A stretch of 34,654 nucleotides of DNA from Bacillus sp. J33 (lineage in GTDB: Bacteria > Bacillota > Bacilli > Bacillales > Cytobacillaceae): the NCBI RefSeq assembly GCF_000518885.1, contig NZ_JAEL01000060.1, positions 1 to 34,654 on the forward strand, read 5' to 3'. The position numbers and the translations under genes are program-made. Within the stretch, counting starts at the first letter, position 1. Each line of letters starts with the position of its first letter. Shown piece after piece: positions 1 through 8,222 of the stretch. The notes below the pieces were generated by a model that did no database searches, had not been told where the DNA came from, and was given only the letters and a program-made list of their open reading frames with translations.

Positions 1-225
1 GTCTGTATTTTCTTTTTGAAGGTCCTTGTAGGGCTTTATTTCAGGGGACGTATTGCCACTCCCCACGAAACCCTTTTGACTCTTTTTCTTGTATGCATCA
101 ACCCAGTTCCTAATGGTTCCGACTGGAATATCTAGGTCTCTCGCTAATTGAGTTGCTTTTTTACCATCTTCTACGACCATTTGTGCAATCTGTATTTTGT
201 ATTCGAGATCAAAATGCTTCCCCAT
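1..225 (-). CDS. IS3-family transposase OrfA (HTH protein), cut by window edge
   Basis: Read on the minus strand from the ATG at 225, the frame stays open for 75 codons to the window edge. The product starts MGKHFDLEYKIQIAQMVVED and continues with a helix-turn-helix pattern (KATQLARDLDIPVGTIRNWV), followed by a basic stretch. This is the usual N-terminal half of IS3/IS150-type OrfA, which binds the element ends and is normally fused to the OrfB integrase by frameshifting. Everything after residue 75, including any OrfB, lies outside the window, so whether the element is intact cannot be judged. A weak site, AGGACGTG, precedes the start. Family assignment is by HTH pattern only. Confidence 0.7.
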   Translation of the reverse strand, partial: MGKHFDLEYKIQIAQMVVEDGKKATQLARDLDIPVGTIRNWVDAYKKKSQKGFVGSGNTSPEIKPYKDLQKENTD

Positions 226-305
226 TTAGACACGTCCTTTAATTGTTCTTTGTTAATCATTATAACGAAAGTGTCAATTTACCGTGTCCGTTTTTTAGTC
301 TAGCA
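226..305 (-). mobile_element. Probable left end of the IS3-type element
   Basis: Between the OrfA start and about position 300 the minus strand reads a short non-coding end carrying CGGACACGG, TTGACA and TATAAT, which is promoter-like sequence of the kind found at IS3-family ends. The exact terminal inverted repeat cannot be fixed because the other end is not in the window. The boundary near 300-305 is an estimate. Confidence 0.4.
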
Positions 306-687
306 TCAGCACTTATGAATAAAGATACAATAACTATTCATTTTTCCTATTTTTTAATGCGAACTGATACTATTGTTTCAATTTCAGATAAAAACAATAG
401 AAAGAGCTATTTGGACTGTATCGTTCTCATTGGCCGGTCATTTAATAAAACAAATGAAAAAGTTACACTGCAATATACCTATATTTATATATGATTTTGA
501 TTAAATCCCGGGTTAGTGATAAATGGTTATATCAAACACAACACTCTTCTTTTATCCATTTTAACATTCATACATGATACTGCCTCCCCCTATTTGCTTA
601 TTTTTCCCAAAAAACTCCCCAGCTCAGCTATGTATTTTTATAAATGATTCTCTTCCCCTATATACGGCCAATTATTTTTGATCCTTT

Positions 688-715
688 TTGACTGCAACTT
701 TTTTGCTGTTATAAA
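688..715 (+). promoter_or_regulatory. Sigma-A-type promoter for bpr
   Basis: TTGACT at 688-693 and TATAAA at 710-715 are separated by 16 bases. This would give a leader of about 175 nt ahead of the TTG start at 898. Confidence 0.5.
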
Positions 716-804
716 ACCTTCAGGCTATTTTTAAAAGCCTCCGACAATCCTCCATTTATTTCGACAGCCTTCAAATGTTTATTTAGCTAAAGTACGGTTA
801 TCGG

Positions 805-833
805 AAAGGTTTTCCATTTTTGGAAAAACCTTT
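805..833 (+). promoter_or_regulatory. Inverted repeat in the bpr leader
   Basis: AAAGGTTTTCC (805-815) faces GGAAAAACCTTT (822-833) with a six-base loop and one bulged base. It lies inside the predicted untranslated leader and is followed by GGAGGT rather than a T-run, so it looks more like an mRNA leader hairpin or operator than a terminator. Confidence 0.4.
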
Positions 834-897
834 TGGAGGTGATGGTGTTCTAAGAAATAGCTCCAAATGATCAAACAAAAAATAAGGAGGGAATTTT

Positions 898-3800
898 TTG
901 AAGAAAAAAAGAAAGCCATTAAGCCGCATTGTTTATGTTATGCTGACAGCACTTTTGATTTTGCCTCTGATGTTTCCAAGCATGGGATCAGCAGAAAGCA
1001 AAAGCTCGCCGCACACATCAGTTAAGAAAGCTTCACTTGAGACAGCTAAAAGTAAAATAAACAGCTCATTGCTGAAACAATTCGATAAAGAGGATAAAGT
1101 AACCTTTTTAATCAAGTTTAAAGAACAAGCAAATACAGCTGAAGCCGCTAAAAAGGCTGAAAAAGAGGCAAAAACACTAAAGCTTACAGCCTCCAAATCA
1201 AAGTACATGAAACGATCTGCAGTCCTTTCCTCACTCCGATCTACAGCTATTGAAACTCAAGGCCATGTGGCTGATTTCCTTCAAAAACAGGAAAAAGCCG
1301 GCAAAGCGAAAGACGTCCAATCCTTCTACATTGTGAATGCCATTGCAGTCACAGCTACTAAAGATGTCATGGAACAAATCGCCACGTTCCCAGAAGTAGA
1401 AAAGATCCTTCCAAACGAGACAAGACAGCTTCATAAACCAACAAAAGAAGCCGAAAAAGCATTCCATACGCAAGCTGAAACAAATTCTATTGAGTGGAAT
1501 ATTGACCGCGTTGGTGCTCCAGCAGTATGGGAAATGGGAATTGACGGATCCGGGACAGTTGTAGCTTCCATTGATACAGGGGTTCAATGGAACCACCCTG
1601 CTTTAAAAGAAAAATACCGCGGCTATAATGCAGCTGAACCAGATTCACCATCACATGAATATAACTGGTTCGATGCCACAGCCGGCCAGACAGCACCTTA
1701 TGATGATCAGGGCCATGGAACCCATGTAACAGGTACAATGGTTGGTTCGGAGCCAAATGGATCGAATCAGATTGGGGTTGCCCCTGGTGCAAAATGGATT
1801 GCAGTTAAAGCATTCACTGCTTCTGGCGGAACTGATATTGATCTTCTTGAAGCAGGCGAGTGGATTTTAGCTCCGAAAGATGCTGATGGAAATCCACATC
1901 CTGAAAAGGCACCAGATGTTGTCAATAACTCATGGGGTGGCGGTCCAGGACTTGATGAATGGTATCGCCCGATGGTGCAGGCTTGGCGTGCAGCTGAAAT
2001 CTTTCCCGAGTTCTCTGCCGGCAATACAACATTATTTAATCCTGGCGGACCTGGTTCAGTTGCAACACCGGCCAACTATCCGGAGTCATTTGCAACTGGA
2101 GCGACAGATATCAGCAATGGTTTAGCAAGCTTTTCACTGCAGGGACCGTCTCCTTACCAGGAAATTAAGCCTGATGTTTCCGCACCTGGCGTTAATATTC
2201 GTTCCTCAGTCCCGGGAAGCGGTTATGAAGGCGGGTGGAATGGAACATCCATGGCAGGCCCGCATGTTTCTGCGGTTGCAGCATTGCTCCGGCAGGTTGA
2301 TTCAAGCCTGACTGTTGAAGAGATGGAGGATATTTTATTAACAACCTCTACTCCGTTAACAAATGGTACTTATCCTGAGAGTCCAAACAACGGTTTTGGA
2401 TATGGCTTGGTCAATGCCTTTGATGCGGTTTCTTCCGTCCTGACTGGCCTTGGAAAAATTAAAGGCCAGGTGGCAAAAGAAGGAGACGACAGTGAAGCTC
2501 CGCAAGCCGAACATGCAGCACCTCAGGAAACCTATGCAGGAATGGATCTTGTACTTGAATTGTCCGCATCCGATAATGTAAGTGTCATAAGAGTGGATCT
2601 TGAATACTTAAAAGCTGACGGAAGCTGGGGAACGGTGCAGGCAGAAAGAACAGCTGGAAATTATAAAGACGGCACTTACCAGGCAGTTATACCTGGTTCA
2701 GAGATTGCTGAGCCTTCTTTGACTTATAAGTGGAAAGTAAATGATTTTGGCGGGAATCTAACAGAAACAGATTCATATGAAGTGGCAGTTAGACCCGGCA
2801 TCAGCATTGGCTACTCTCAGGACTTTGAATCACAGCCGGCAGGCTGGACTTCATATGGCCCAGAAAACAGCTGGGAATGGGGTGTTCCCGCTTCCGGACC
2901 AGGCAATGCAGCTTCCGGGGAAAAAGTATATGCTACAAACCTTGGAGGCAACTATGCGAACCGAGCAAATATGAACCTGCAGATGCCGCCGATTGACTTG
3001 CCGGAGGGGAATGCATACCTGCAATTCAAGCAATGGCACGAACTTGAGAACCGATATGATTACGGCCATGTATTTGTTTCAACAGATATGGAAAACTGGG
3101 AACAGGTTCTTCGAGTCAACGGCACCACTACAGGGTGGATCGACGGTGAAGTGGATTTAAGTTCTTATGCAGGACAAAGAATTTATGTTGCTTTTAATGT
3201 GACTACAGATGGATCGGTCCTAAAGCAAGGATGGTATCTGGATGATGTCCAGTTATCCGATGCACCTATTGAACCGGCCGGCAAAGCTCAGCTGGGGGTT
3301 GAAAAGGAAAAAGCTTCGGCAGAATTAAAGAAAGAGACAGTAAATCCTGACAAAATAGTTCCTATAAAGGAAACTCCTGCAAAGGATGAAGCTAGTGAGC
3401 AGCACCCTGCCCCTTCAGTTCTTCCTTTAAATGCTGAGGTAAGCGTACTGGAATCAGGAAGATCCGTGTTTACAAACCCGCAGGATGGATCATATGAATT
3501 CATGCATGCATCAGGCGATTTCACAGTACAGGCAGAAGCGTACGGGTATCGTTCACAAACCCAAAGCGTTAACATTCCGCAAGATGGGGAAGTTACAGCA
3601 AACTTTATCTTGGAAGAAATTCCAAAAGGCACTGTTACGGGTGTTGTCACAAATGAAGCAACTGGTGAACCAGTTGCGGATACCACTCTTCTTCTAATAG
3701 AAGATGCTGCCGTACAGCCTGTAACAACTAATGAAAACGGTGAATTCACGCTTACAGCTTATGAAGGCACCTATACATTAAAAGCAATGGCTCCTTCCTA

Positions 3801-5229
3801 TTACAGCAAAGAGCAAACCATAACGGTTGAAGGCGAATCTGCACTGGAGGTCAATATTAGCCTTAAGCCATTTATCGGCTATCCTGGTGAGATTGGCTAT
3901 GACGATGGAACAGCCGAAAATGCTCGTGTATTCTATGATGCCGGCAATGGCTGGGCTGTTAAAATGTCGCTTGCATCCGGCCATGAAAGTGCGATGGTAA
4001 CCGGCGGATTATTCCGATTCTGGGATGCGTCCTGGCCAAATCCAGGAGGAACAGATTTCAAGGTGGAGGTATATGACGCAAGCGGCCCAGACGGAGCTCC
4101 AGGCAAAAAACTGGCAGGTCCATTTGAGGGCACTGCTTTAAGAACCGGCGAATGGACACATATTGATCTTAGCGAAGAAGGCATCCTTGTAAACGGCGAT
4201 TTCTATATGGTGTATATCCAAACAGCACCGAACCCGAATGCTCCGGGCCTTGGAACGGATGAAGACGGCGAAAATGCTGGCCGAAGCTGGCAGCTGGTTG
4301 GCGGCGCATGGACACCTTCGCCTGAAGATGAAGGCAACTACATGATTCGTGCAACGGTGAACTATGAAGTTACTGCACCTGCAATCACTTCTCCAGCTGA
4401 TGGAACGTTCACAAACCAGGACACAGTTACAATTGAAGGTATATCTGCTCCAACGACGACTGTAAATGTATTCAATAACGGCGAGAAAATTGCTTCAGCG
4501 GAAACAACAGATGAAGGAACATTCTCAGCTGAAATCTCACTGGCTGAAGGAGAAAATATCCTTACTGCGAAAGCATCCACTGAAGCAGGTTCAACTGATG
4601 CTTCAGAGCCTGTTAAAGTAATCTTTGATCAGGCAAAACCGGAATTGGCCATTACAAGTCCTGCTGATAAAACAAAAACGAACAAAGAAACAGTTACAGT
4701 TGAAGGTACTGTTTCTGACGAAAATCTTGTCTGGGTTAAAGTAAATGGCCAGACAGCTGAAGTTGCTGACGGCAAATACTCGCTGCGCATCTTATTGGAC
4801 GAAGGTGAAAATGTTATTACAGTCACAGCACAGGACAAAGCGAAGAACACCGAGGAAAAAACAATCACAATTGATGCTAAATATACAGCCCCAGCGATTG
4901 AAAACCTTCTGCCTGAAGAAGACAAAGAAATCAAGAAAGGAGAATCTGTTAAAATTGAATTTGACAGTGAACCTGGTTTATCGGCTGTGTTTGCAATCCG
5001 AATGCCGTTAACAAACACGGGTGCCCAGCTGACGAACGCAGCAGAACTTCCTATGATGGAAACTTCCCCGGGCCATTATGTTGGCTACTATACAGCGACT
5101 TCGAATGTAAAGGCGCCAGGTGCAGAAATTGAAGTAAAAGCAACCGATGAATATGGCAACGAAACACGCCAGACAGCTGAAGGAAAACTGTGGATTAATG
5201 AGAAAAAGCAGAACAATAAAGGAAAATAA
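898..5229 (+). CDS. bpr: Bacillopeptidase F-like secreted subtilisin-family protease
   Basis: A 1443-residue extracellular serine protease. It has a signal peptide (residues 1-32, ending SMGSA), an inhibitor-I9-like propeptide (about 65-175) and an S8 catalytic domain (about 200-515). The visible triad is Asp226 (SIDTG), His273 (GHGTHV) and Ser451 (GTSMAGPH), with Asn343 as likely oxyanion residue. After it come a jelly-roll/MAM-like domain (about 690-840), carboxypeptidase-regulatory-like beta domains (about 880-1040) and Ig-like repeats with the 'ITSPAD' start motif (about 1160-1350). The tail is lysine-rich and no LPxTG anchor is seen. Length and layout match B. subtilis bacillopeptidase F (about 1430 residues). 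The start is TTG at 898, because AGGAGG at 885-890 sits 7 bases upstream. The product is expected to be released and to degrade extracellular protein in late growth. It is a single-gene unit closed by a strong terminator. Confidence 0.9.
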   Translation: MKKKRKPLSRIVYVMLTALLILPLMFPSMGSAESKSSPHTSVKKASLETAKSKINSSLLKQFDKEDKVTFLIKFKEQANTAEAAKKAEKEAKTLKLTASKSKYMKRSAVLSSLRSTAIETQGHVADFLQKQEKAGKAKDVQSFYIVNAIAVTATKDVMEQIATFPEVEKILPNETRQLHKPTKEAEKAFHTQAETNSIEWNIDRVGAPAVWEMGIDGSGTVVASIDTGVQWNHPALKEKYRGYNAAEPDSPSHEYNWFDATAGQTAPYDDQGHGTHVTGTMVGSEPNGSNQIGVAPGAKWIAVKAFTASGGTDIDLLEAGEWILAPKDADGNPHPEKAPDVVNNSWGGGPGLDEWYRPMVQAWRAAEIFPEFSAGNTTLFNPGGPGSVATPANYPESFATGATDISNGLASFSLQGPSPYQEIKPDVSAPGVNIRSSVPGSGYEGGWNGTSMAGPHVSAVAALLRQVDSSLTVEEMEDILLTTSTPLTNGTYPESPNNGFGYGLVNAFDAVSSVLTGLGKIKGQVAKEGDDSEAPQAEHAAPQETYAGMDLVLELSASDNVSVIRVDLEYLKADGSWGTVQAERTAGNYKDGTYQAVIPGSEIAEPSLTYKWKVNDFGGNLTETDSYEVAVRPGISIGYSQDFESQPAGWTSYGPENSWEWGVPASGPGNAASGEKVYATNLGGNYANRANMNLQMPPIDLPEGNAYLQFKQWHELENRYDYGHVFVSTDMENWEQVLRVNGTTTGWIDGEVDLSSYAGQRIYVAFNVTTDGSVLKQGWYLDDVQLSDAPIEPAGKAQLGVEKEKASAELKKETVNPDKIVPIKETPAKDEASEQHPAPSVLPLNAEVSVLESGRSVFTNPQDGSYEFMHASGDFTVQAEAYGYRSQTQSVNIPQDGEVTANFILEEIPKGTVTGVVTNEATGEPVADTTLLLIEDAAVQPVTTNENGEFTLTAYEGTYTLKAMAPSYYSKEQTITVEGESALEVNISLKPFIGYPGEIGYDDGTAENARVFYDAGNGWAVKMSLASGHESAMVTGGLFRFWDASWPNPGGTDFKVEVYDASGPDGAPGKKLAGPFEGTALRTGEWTHIDLSEEGILVNGDFYMVYIQTAPNPNAPGLGTDEDGENAGRSWQLVGGAWTPSPEDEGNYMIRATVNYEVTAPAITSPADGTFTNQDTVTIEGISAPTTTVNVFNNGEKIASAETTDEGTFSAEISLAEGENILTAKASTEAGSTDASEPVKVIFDQAKPELAITSPADKTKTNKETVTVEGTVSDENLVWVKVNGQTAEVADGKYSLRILLDEGENVITVTAQDKAKNTEEKTITIDAKYTAPAIENLLPEEDKEIKKGESVKIEFDSEPGLSAVFAIRMPLTNTGAQLTNAAELPMMETSPGHYVGYYTATSNVKAPGAEIEVKATDEYGNETRQTAEGKLWINEKKQNNKGK

Positions 5230-5240
5230 TTTTGCTGAAA

Positions 5241-5272
5241 AAGGCAGGCCCTGCTTCATTGGGGCCTGCCTT
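5241..5272. terminator. Bidirectional terminator between bpr and the ABC-F gene
   Basis: A perfect 11-bp stem, AAGGCAGGCCC (5241-5251) with GGGCCTGCCTT (5262-5272), separates two convergent genes and probably serves both. Confidence 0.85.
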
Positions 5273-5279
5273 TGTCCGA

Positions 5280-7058
5280 TTATAGATTTGTTAGCTCTTT
5301 CTTTTCCTTCAGCAAACCTTTAAATTCTTGATCCAGCTCAGCATATTTAGCTTCACCTGGAGAGAGGAGGCTCAGTTCTCCCAATATGGCAGCAATCCGA
5401 TTATCGATAACCATGATTTGTTCCTTTTTGGCTCCGGCCAATTGGCCGGTTTGGGCCTTTCCGGAATTTGCGCGATACTCCCTAAGCCCCATTTCATGCC
5501 TAACAATTTTATTTTCTTCAAATACAAGCAATCTGTTGCTCAACTGCTCCATAAAATATAAATCATGCGAAATAATGATAAGTGTTCCTGAAAATTCTTT
5601 CAGTGTCTTCTCAAATTGTTCCCTGCTTGGCAAATCCAAATGATTTGTTGGCTCATCTAAAATGAGAACATCATACTCTTTTAAAAGCATATCAGTTAGC
5701 TTTATCCTGATTCGCTCTCCCATGCTTAGCTGCTCGATCGGCTGATTTAATTTCGCCTCTTTTAATCCGAGATTAGCCAGAAGAGTTCTCGCCCTGTAGA
5801 CAGTATCCCGGTCAGAGAGATTAAGAGCTTCAATCGCATTTTTTGAAACAGGCAGGTCGCTGACATCCTGGCTTAAGTAAGCTAGCTTCATGGATGAACT
5901 GCTCCATAGCTCCCCGCTGCATACTGGAATTTCATTTAGGAGCATTCGGATAAAAGTGGTCTTGCCAGCCCCATTTCCTCCCAGAATACCAATTTTTTCA
6001 CCGTGTTTTATATAAAATTGGCTTTCCTTGAAGAGGATCCTGTCACCGAATCTCTTCGATAGGTTTTTAGCTTCAATAATTCTCTTCCCTCTTTTTCCAG
6101 AAGCATCAAATTGAAAATGAACCTTTGCTTCTTCTTCAGGTTTTTCAATTTTATTTTTTTCGAGCTCCTGCTCAAGCCTCTTCATTTTAGACTTAATCTG
6201 CTGGTCCATTTTCTTGGCTTTTACCCGGTGATATTCCTTAAAACCCATTTGCCGATTTTCCGATGGGCTACCGCCTTTAGTGGATTCCCGATGAGCTTTT
6301 TCCGACCATTTTTTCAAGTTGGCCATTTGGTTTTCAATCCGCTCAATATCCCGCTGCTGTGTGTTGTATTGATGAAGCTGATCTTCAAAATTCTTTTCCT
6401 TTTGTTCCCGGTATGATGTGTAATTTCCATCGTAAATGAAAAGCTTGCCATTCTGCAATTCAAAGATTTTCTGTACTGCCTCATCAAGAAAATAGCGATC
6501 ATGGGATATCATTAAAACAGGCCCGCTGAAACCGCTGATCTCGTTAATTAGCCAGTCAATCCCCTGTAAATCCAGATGATTGGTCGGCTCATCCAAAATC
6601 AGCATATCCGGCTTGGAAGTCCAAACCTTCGCTAAAGCAAGTTTCAGTCTTTCACCGCCACTCAACGAATTAAGCCTTTCCTGCTCCCACTCCTGGAATT
6701 TCGCCAATCCCAGTTTGCTTGCCTGATGGAGCACTTCTTCATTAAGAGCTTGCTTCAAATCCTGAGATCCGCTGACTGAATAATCTGCTGATTGATGAAG
6801 GTATCCTATTCTGAATGGTTTCTTCATAAACTCGATTACTCCTGTATCCGCCTCAACGCTTCCGAATAAAATATTGGCCAAGGTAGTTTTCCCGGTTCCA
6901 TTCAAGCCAACAAGGCCAATACGATCCTGCTGGCAAATATCAAATTGCAAATCGGAAAACACGGTTCTATCCGCATACGATTTTTGAATTCCTCTCGCCT
7001 TAAGAACCGGCATATTTCTGTTGTACTTTTTGCTCCTTAAACGCTTATTTTCACCCAT
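5280..7058 (-). CDS. ABC-F family ATPase, probable antibiotic ribosome-protection protein
   Basis: This 592-residue protein has two ABC ATPase domains and no membrane segment, the hallmark of ABC-F translation factors. Domain 1 has Walker A GLNGTGKTT (51-59), signature LSGGE (132-136) and Walker B ending DEPTNHLD (156-163). Domain 2 has GGNGAGKTT (360-368), LSMGE (444-448) and a second DEPTNHLD (468-475). Between them is a charged helical linker (about 215-320) that in this family reaches into the ribosomal P-tRNA site. A C-terminal extension of about 60 residues follows. ABC-F proteins of this layout (VmlR, Vga, Lsa, Msr groups) displace drugs from the peptidyl transferase centre or exit tunnel, but which drug class applies cannot be read from the sequence. 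The start ATG at 7058 follows GGGGAGG (7072-7066) by 7 bases, and that same site is the 3' arm of a terminator hairpin, so expression is expected to be inducible. A housekeeping ABC-F is the alternative; the leader argues against it. Confidence 0.88.
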   Translation of the reverse strand: MGENKRLRSKKYNRNMPVLKARGIQKSYADRTVFSDLQFDICQQDRIGLVGLNGTGKTTLANILFGSVEADTGVIEFMKKPFRIGYLHQSADYSVSGSQDLKQALNEEVLHQASKLGLAKFQEWEQERLNSLSGGERLKLALAKVWTSKPDMLILDEPTNHLDLQGIDWLINEISGFSGPVLMISHDRYFLDEAVQKIFELQNGKLFIYDGNYTSYREQKEKNFEDQLHQYNTQQRDIERIENQMANLKKWSEKAHRESTKGGSPSENRQMGFKEYHRVKAKKMDQQIKSKMKRLEQELEKNKIEKPEEEAKVHFQFDASGKRGKRIIEAKNLSKRFGDRILFKESQFYIKHGEKIGILGGNGAGKTTFIRMLLNEIPVCSGELWSSSSMKLAYLSQDVSDLPVSKNAIEALNLSDRDTVYRARTLLANLGLKEAKLNQPIEQLSMGERIRIKLTDMLLKEYDVLILDEPTNHLDLPSREQFEKTLKEFSGTLIIISHDLYFMEQLSNRLLVFEENKIVRHEMGLREYRANSGKAQTGQLAGAKKEQIMVIDNRIAAILGELSLLSPGEAKYAELDQEFKGLLKEKKELTNL

Positions 7059-7086
7059 AAAAAAACCTCCCCGATTCCCGGAGAGG
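7059..7086 (-). terminator. Regulated terminator overlapping the ABC-F ribosome site
   Basis: CCTCTCC (7086-7080) pairs with GGGGAGG (7072-7066) around a 7-base loop and is followed by seven Ts ending at the base before the ATG. The 3' arm is the only ribosome site of the gene, so the hairpin would block translation as well as transcription. Confidence 0.75.
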
Positions 7087-7273
7087 ATAGTGCCCCGCCT
7101 TTAAAACGGTGCCATACCTAAAAAATGCGCCTAAACAAACATTAACCGCCCATTATGATAAAAATGATTATCCTTTATACCGATAAAAGGGGGTATTAAA
7201 AAAAGGGCACACTAATCCTATGTTCTCCGGGTTAAACTTTTTATAATCTAAAAAGATTCCAGAAAAAATAAGA

Positions 7274-7285
7274 TTAGAACTTCAT
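7274..7285 (-). CDS. Three-codon leader ORF (M-K-F) of the ABC-F attenuator
   Basis: The minus strand reads ATG AAG TTC TAA, with AAAGGGTGA about 10 bases upstream and AGGGGC directly before the start. The stop codon lies within the segment that pairs with the antiterminator. A ribosome held at the Phe or stop codon would cover most of that segment. A minimal ORF of this sort is the expected sensor in such leaders. Confidence 0.6.
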   Translation of the reverse strand: MKF

Positions 7286-7319
7286 GCCCCTAAATCACCC
7301 TTTCAAACTATTTGATTGT

Positions 7320-7349
7320 AGTATACGTTCAGTTGGCTTTTTTTGTCAA
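7320..7349 (-). promoter_or_regulatory. Sigma-A promoter of the ABC-F gene
   Basis: TTGACA (7349-7344) and TATACT (7325-7320) are 18 bases apart on the minus strand, a near-consensus constitutive promoter. This fits control by attenuation instead of initiation. Confidence 0.75.
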
Positions 7350-7385
7350 TAGGCTCTGGCAGATTTGGTGCAGGCCTAAGGTCAA

Positions 7386-7586
7386 TTAATCAATCCGTAT
7401 ATGCTTATTGGTAAGTTCTTTAAGCATATTTAAAATAGTTGCCCGTTCATCCTTGTTAAAACCGCTGACCCATTCTGAAACAAGCTTGTATTCCTTTTGA
7501 TGCATTTTCCGCTGGAGACCCCCTTCCAATATGGAATAAATCTCCCGCATGGTATTTTCCCGATCCTGTGTTTGAAATTCTGCCAT
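7386..7586 (-). CDS. Small conserved-type protein of unknown function
   Basis: A 66-residue charged, helical-looking protein beginning MAEFQTQDRE and ending NKHIRID, with no signal peptide or membrane segment. The ATG at 7586 is preferred because GGGAGG lies 9 bases upstream; the TTG three codons earlier abuts that site. It lies just upstream of the ABC-F promoter in the same orientation, with no clear terminator between, but the ABC-F gene has its own promoter. I do not recognise the family. The amphipathic pattern and good ribosome site make it a believable gene. Confidence 0.65.
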   Translation of the reverse strand: MAEFQTQDRENTMREIYSILEGGLQRKMHQKEYKLVSEWVSGFNKDERATILNMLKELTNKHIRID

Positions 7587-7700
7587 TATAGCCAACCTCC
7601 CATTTTTAATTTATAGCTATTCTTTTCCCCTAATAAAGCAGTTGGAAACACCGGATAGAGGTTAATGATGATTCTTAGAGAGCAGGGGGGTGAAATATCT

Positions 7701-7879
7701 GCGTGTTTACATGTAGGAGTTGCATCTTTACCAGTAAGAATTTTGGATGTTTGCAGCTACCATCCTTTTTGCGTTGTGATTATGTTGATTTGCGTCTAAA
7801 TTAGTAAGAATTGCGTCCTTTTTTAGATATTTGCGGCTGCACATCCTTTTCGCGTTCTTATCATTGATGTATTCGCTTA
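7701..7879. repeat. Decayed tandem array, about 21-bp period
   Basis: GCGT-, GCAT-, GCAG- or GCGG-type cores, usually preceded by T or TT, begin at 7701, 7722, 7753, 7771, 7792, 7813, 7833, 7852 and, as TTCGCTTA, about 7872. Steps are mostly 18-21 bases with one of 31. AGTAAGAA occurs twice (7733, 7803). The units are too diverged to be a recent expansion. A similar array lies near 23.7 kb. Confidence 0.5.
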
Positions 7880-8018
7880 TTGCCTATGTGCCGATATATA
7901 CGGGAATAAAGCTCTCCTTTTTTGCGGCGGGAACTTTTATCCGTACGCAGCCCCTTTTTTTCTATACAAACTTAACGTCCTTTTACACACCTCACACCCA
8001 AAATATGTATCTAAAGAA

Positions 8019-8046
8019 AGAAAAGCAGGACTGCTCCTGCTTTTCT
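8019..8046 (-). terminator. Terminator of the first YjcZ-type gene
   Basis: Twelve-bp stem AGAAAAGCAGGA / TCCTGCTTTTCT with a four-base loop, followed on the minus strand by TTCTTT. Confidence 0.8.
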
Positions 8047-8055
8047 TTTGCTATA

Positions 8056-8175
8056 TTACCACTTAAAACAAGATGCACCTACGATAATAAGCAGAATGAA
8101 TAGAACAACGATTAAAGCAAAACCACCGCCGTATCCATAGCCGCCGCCATATCCGTAACCGCCGTAGCCGTACAT
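8056..8175 (-). CDS. YjcZ-family small Gly/Tyr-rich membrane peptide (39 aa)
   Basis: The minus strand reads a 39-residue peptide: [18 protein letters not shown], then one hydrophobic segment ([17 protein letters not shown]), then CFKW. AGGAGGGGG precedes the ATG by 9 bases. This is the architecture of the YjcZ family, annotated as sporulation-related and often found as tandem copies in Bacillus; single-span peptides of this sort are usually membrane or coat associated. It lies 47 bases downstream of a second copy (8223-8330) in the same orientation. The cysteine near the end is not shared by the neighbour. Confidence 0.85.
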   Translation of the reverse strand: MYGYGGYGYGGGYGYGGGFALIVVLFILLIIVGASCFKW

Positions 8176-8222
8176 TATCGAACCCCCTCCTTTATCAGTA
8201 AATGGGTCTACAGATCGTTAAT

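Larger units (their letters stand above)
306..897. other. AT-rich intergenic region upstream of the protease gene
   Basis: Nearly 600 bases without a convincing gene. An 83-codon frame at 243-494 has no ribosome site and no recognisable protein character. The right half holds the protease promoter (688-715), a small hairpin AGGCT/AGCCT (722-740) and a longer inverted repeat (805-833). Nothing else was recognised. Confidence 0.5.
7059..7312 (-). promoter_or_regulatory. Ribosome-mediated attenuator leader of the ABC-F gene
   Basis: The leader is about 250 nt. In transcribed order there is a three-codon ORF (7285-7274), then segment 0 (7289-7259), segment A (7231-7205), a T7 run (7204-7198), segment B (7095-7077), segment C (7072-7066) and another T7 run touching the ATG. 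Segment 0, CTAATCTTATTTTTTCTGG, pairs with A at 18 of 19 positions (3 wobble), extended by GGGCA:TGCCC. A also pairs with B in three blocks: CCCGGAG:CTCCGGG, AGGAT:ATCCT and GTGCCC:GGGCAC. B pairs with C as CCTCTCC:GGGGAGG. Thus 0:A and B:C exclude A:B. Translation arrest on the short ORF would free A, form A:B and open both the terminator and the ribosome site. Drug-sensing attenuators are known for ABC-F genes such as vmlR and Listeria lmo0919. The pairings are seen; the function is inferred. Confidence 0.8.
7587..8055. other. Intergenic region with a degenerate 21-bp repeat array
   Basis: No gene is supported here. A 90-codon frame at 7831-8103 has no ribosome site and overlaps a terminator and a YjcZ-type gene. 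The left part holds the repeat array described separately; the right part is pyrimidine-rich and ends in a terminator. Confidence 0.5.

Noticed and set aside
243..494. 83-codon frame on the plus strand
   Set aside because: No ribosome site, starts within the IS end, and the product has no recognisable protein pattern.
3288..3749. 153-codon frame opposite the protease gene
   Set aside because: Antisense shadow with no ribosome site inside a clear coding sequence.
7701..7879. CRISPR array
   Set aside because: Units are diverged and about 21 bases apart; there are no conserved repeats with unique spacers and no cas genes.
7831..8103. 90-codon frame on the plus strand
   Set aside because: No ribosome site; it runs through a terminator and over a YjcZ-type gene on the other strand.
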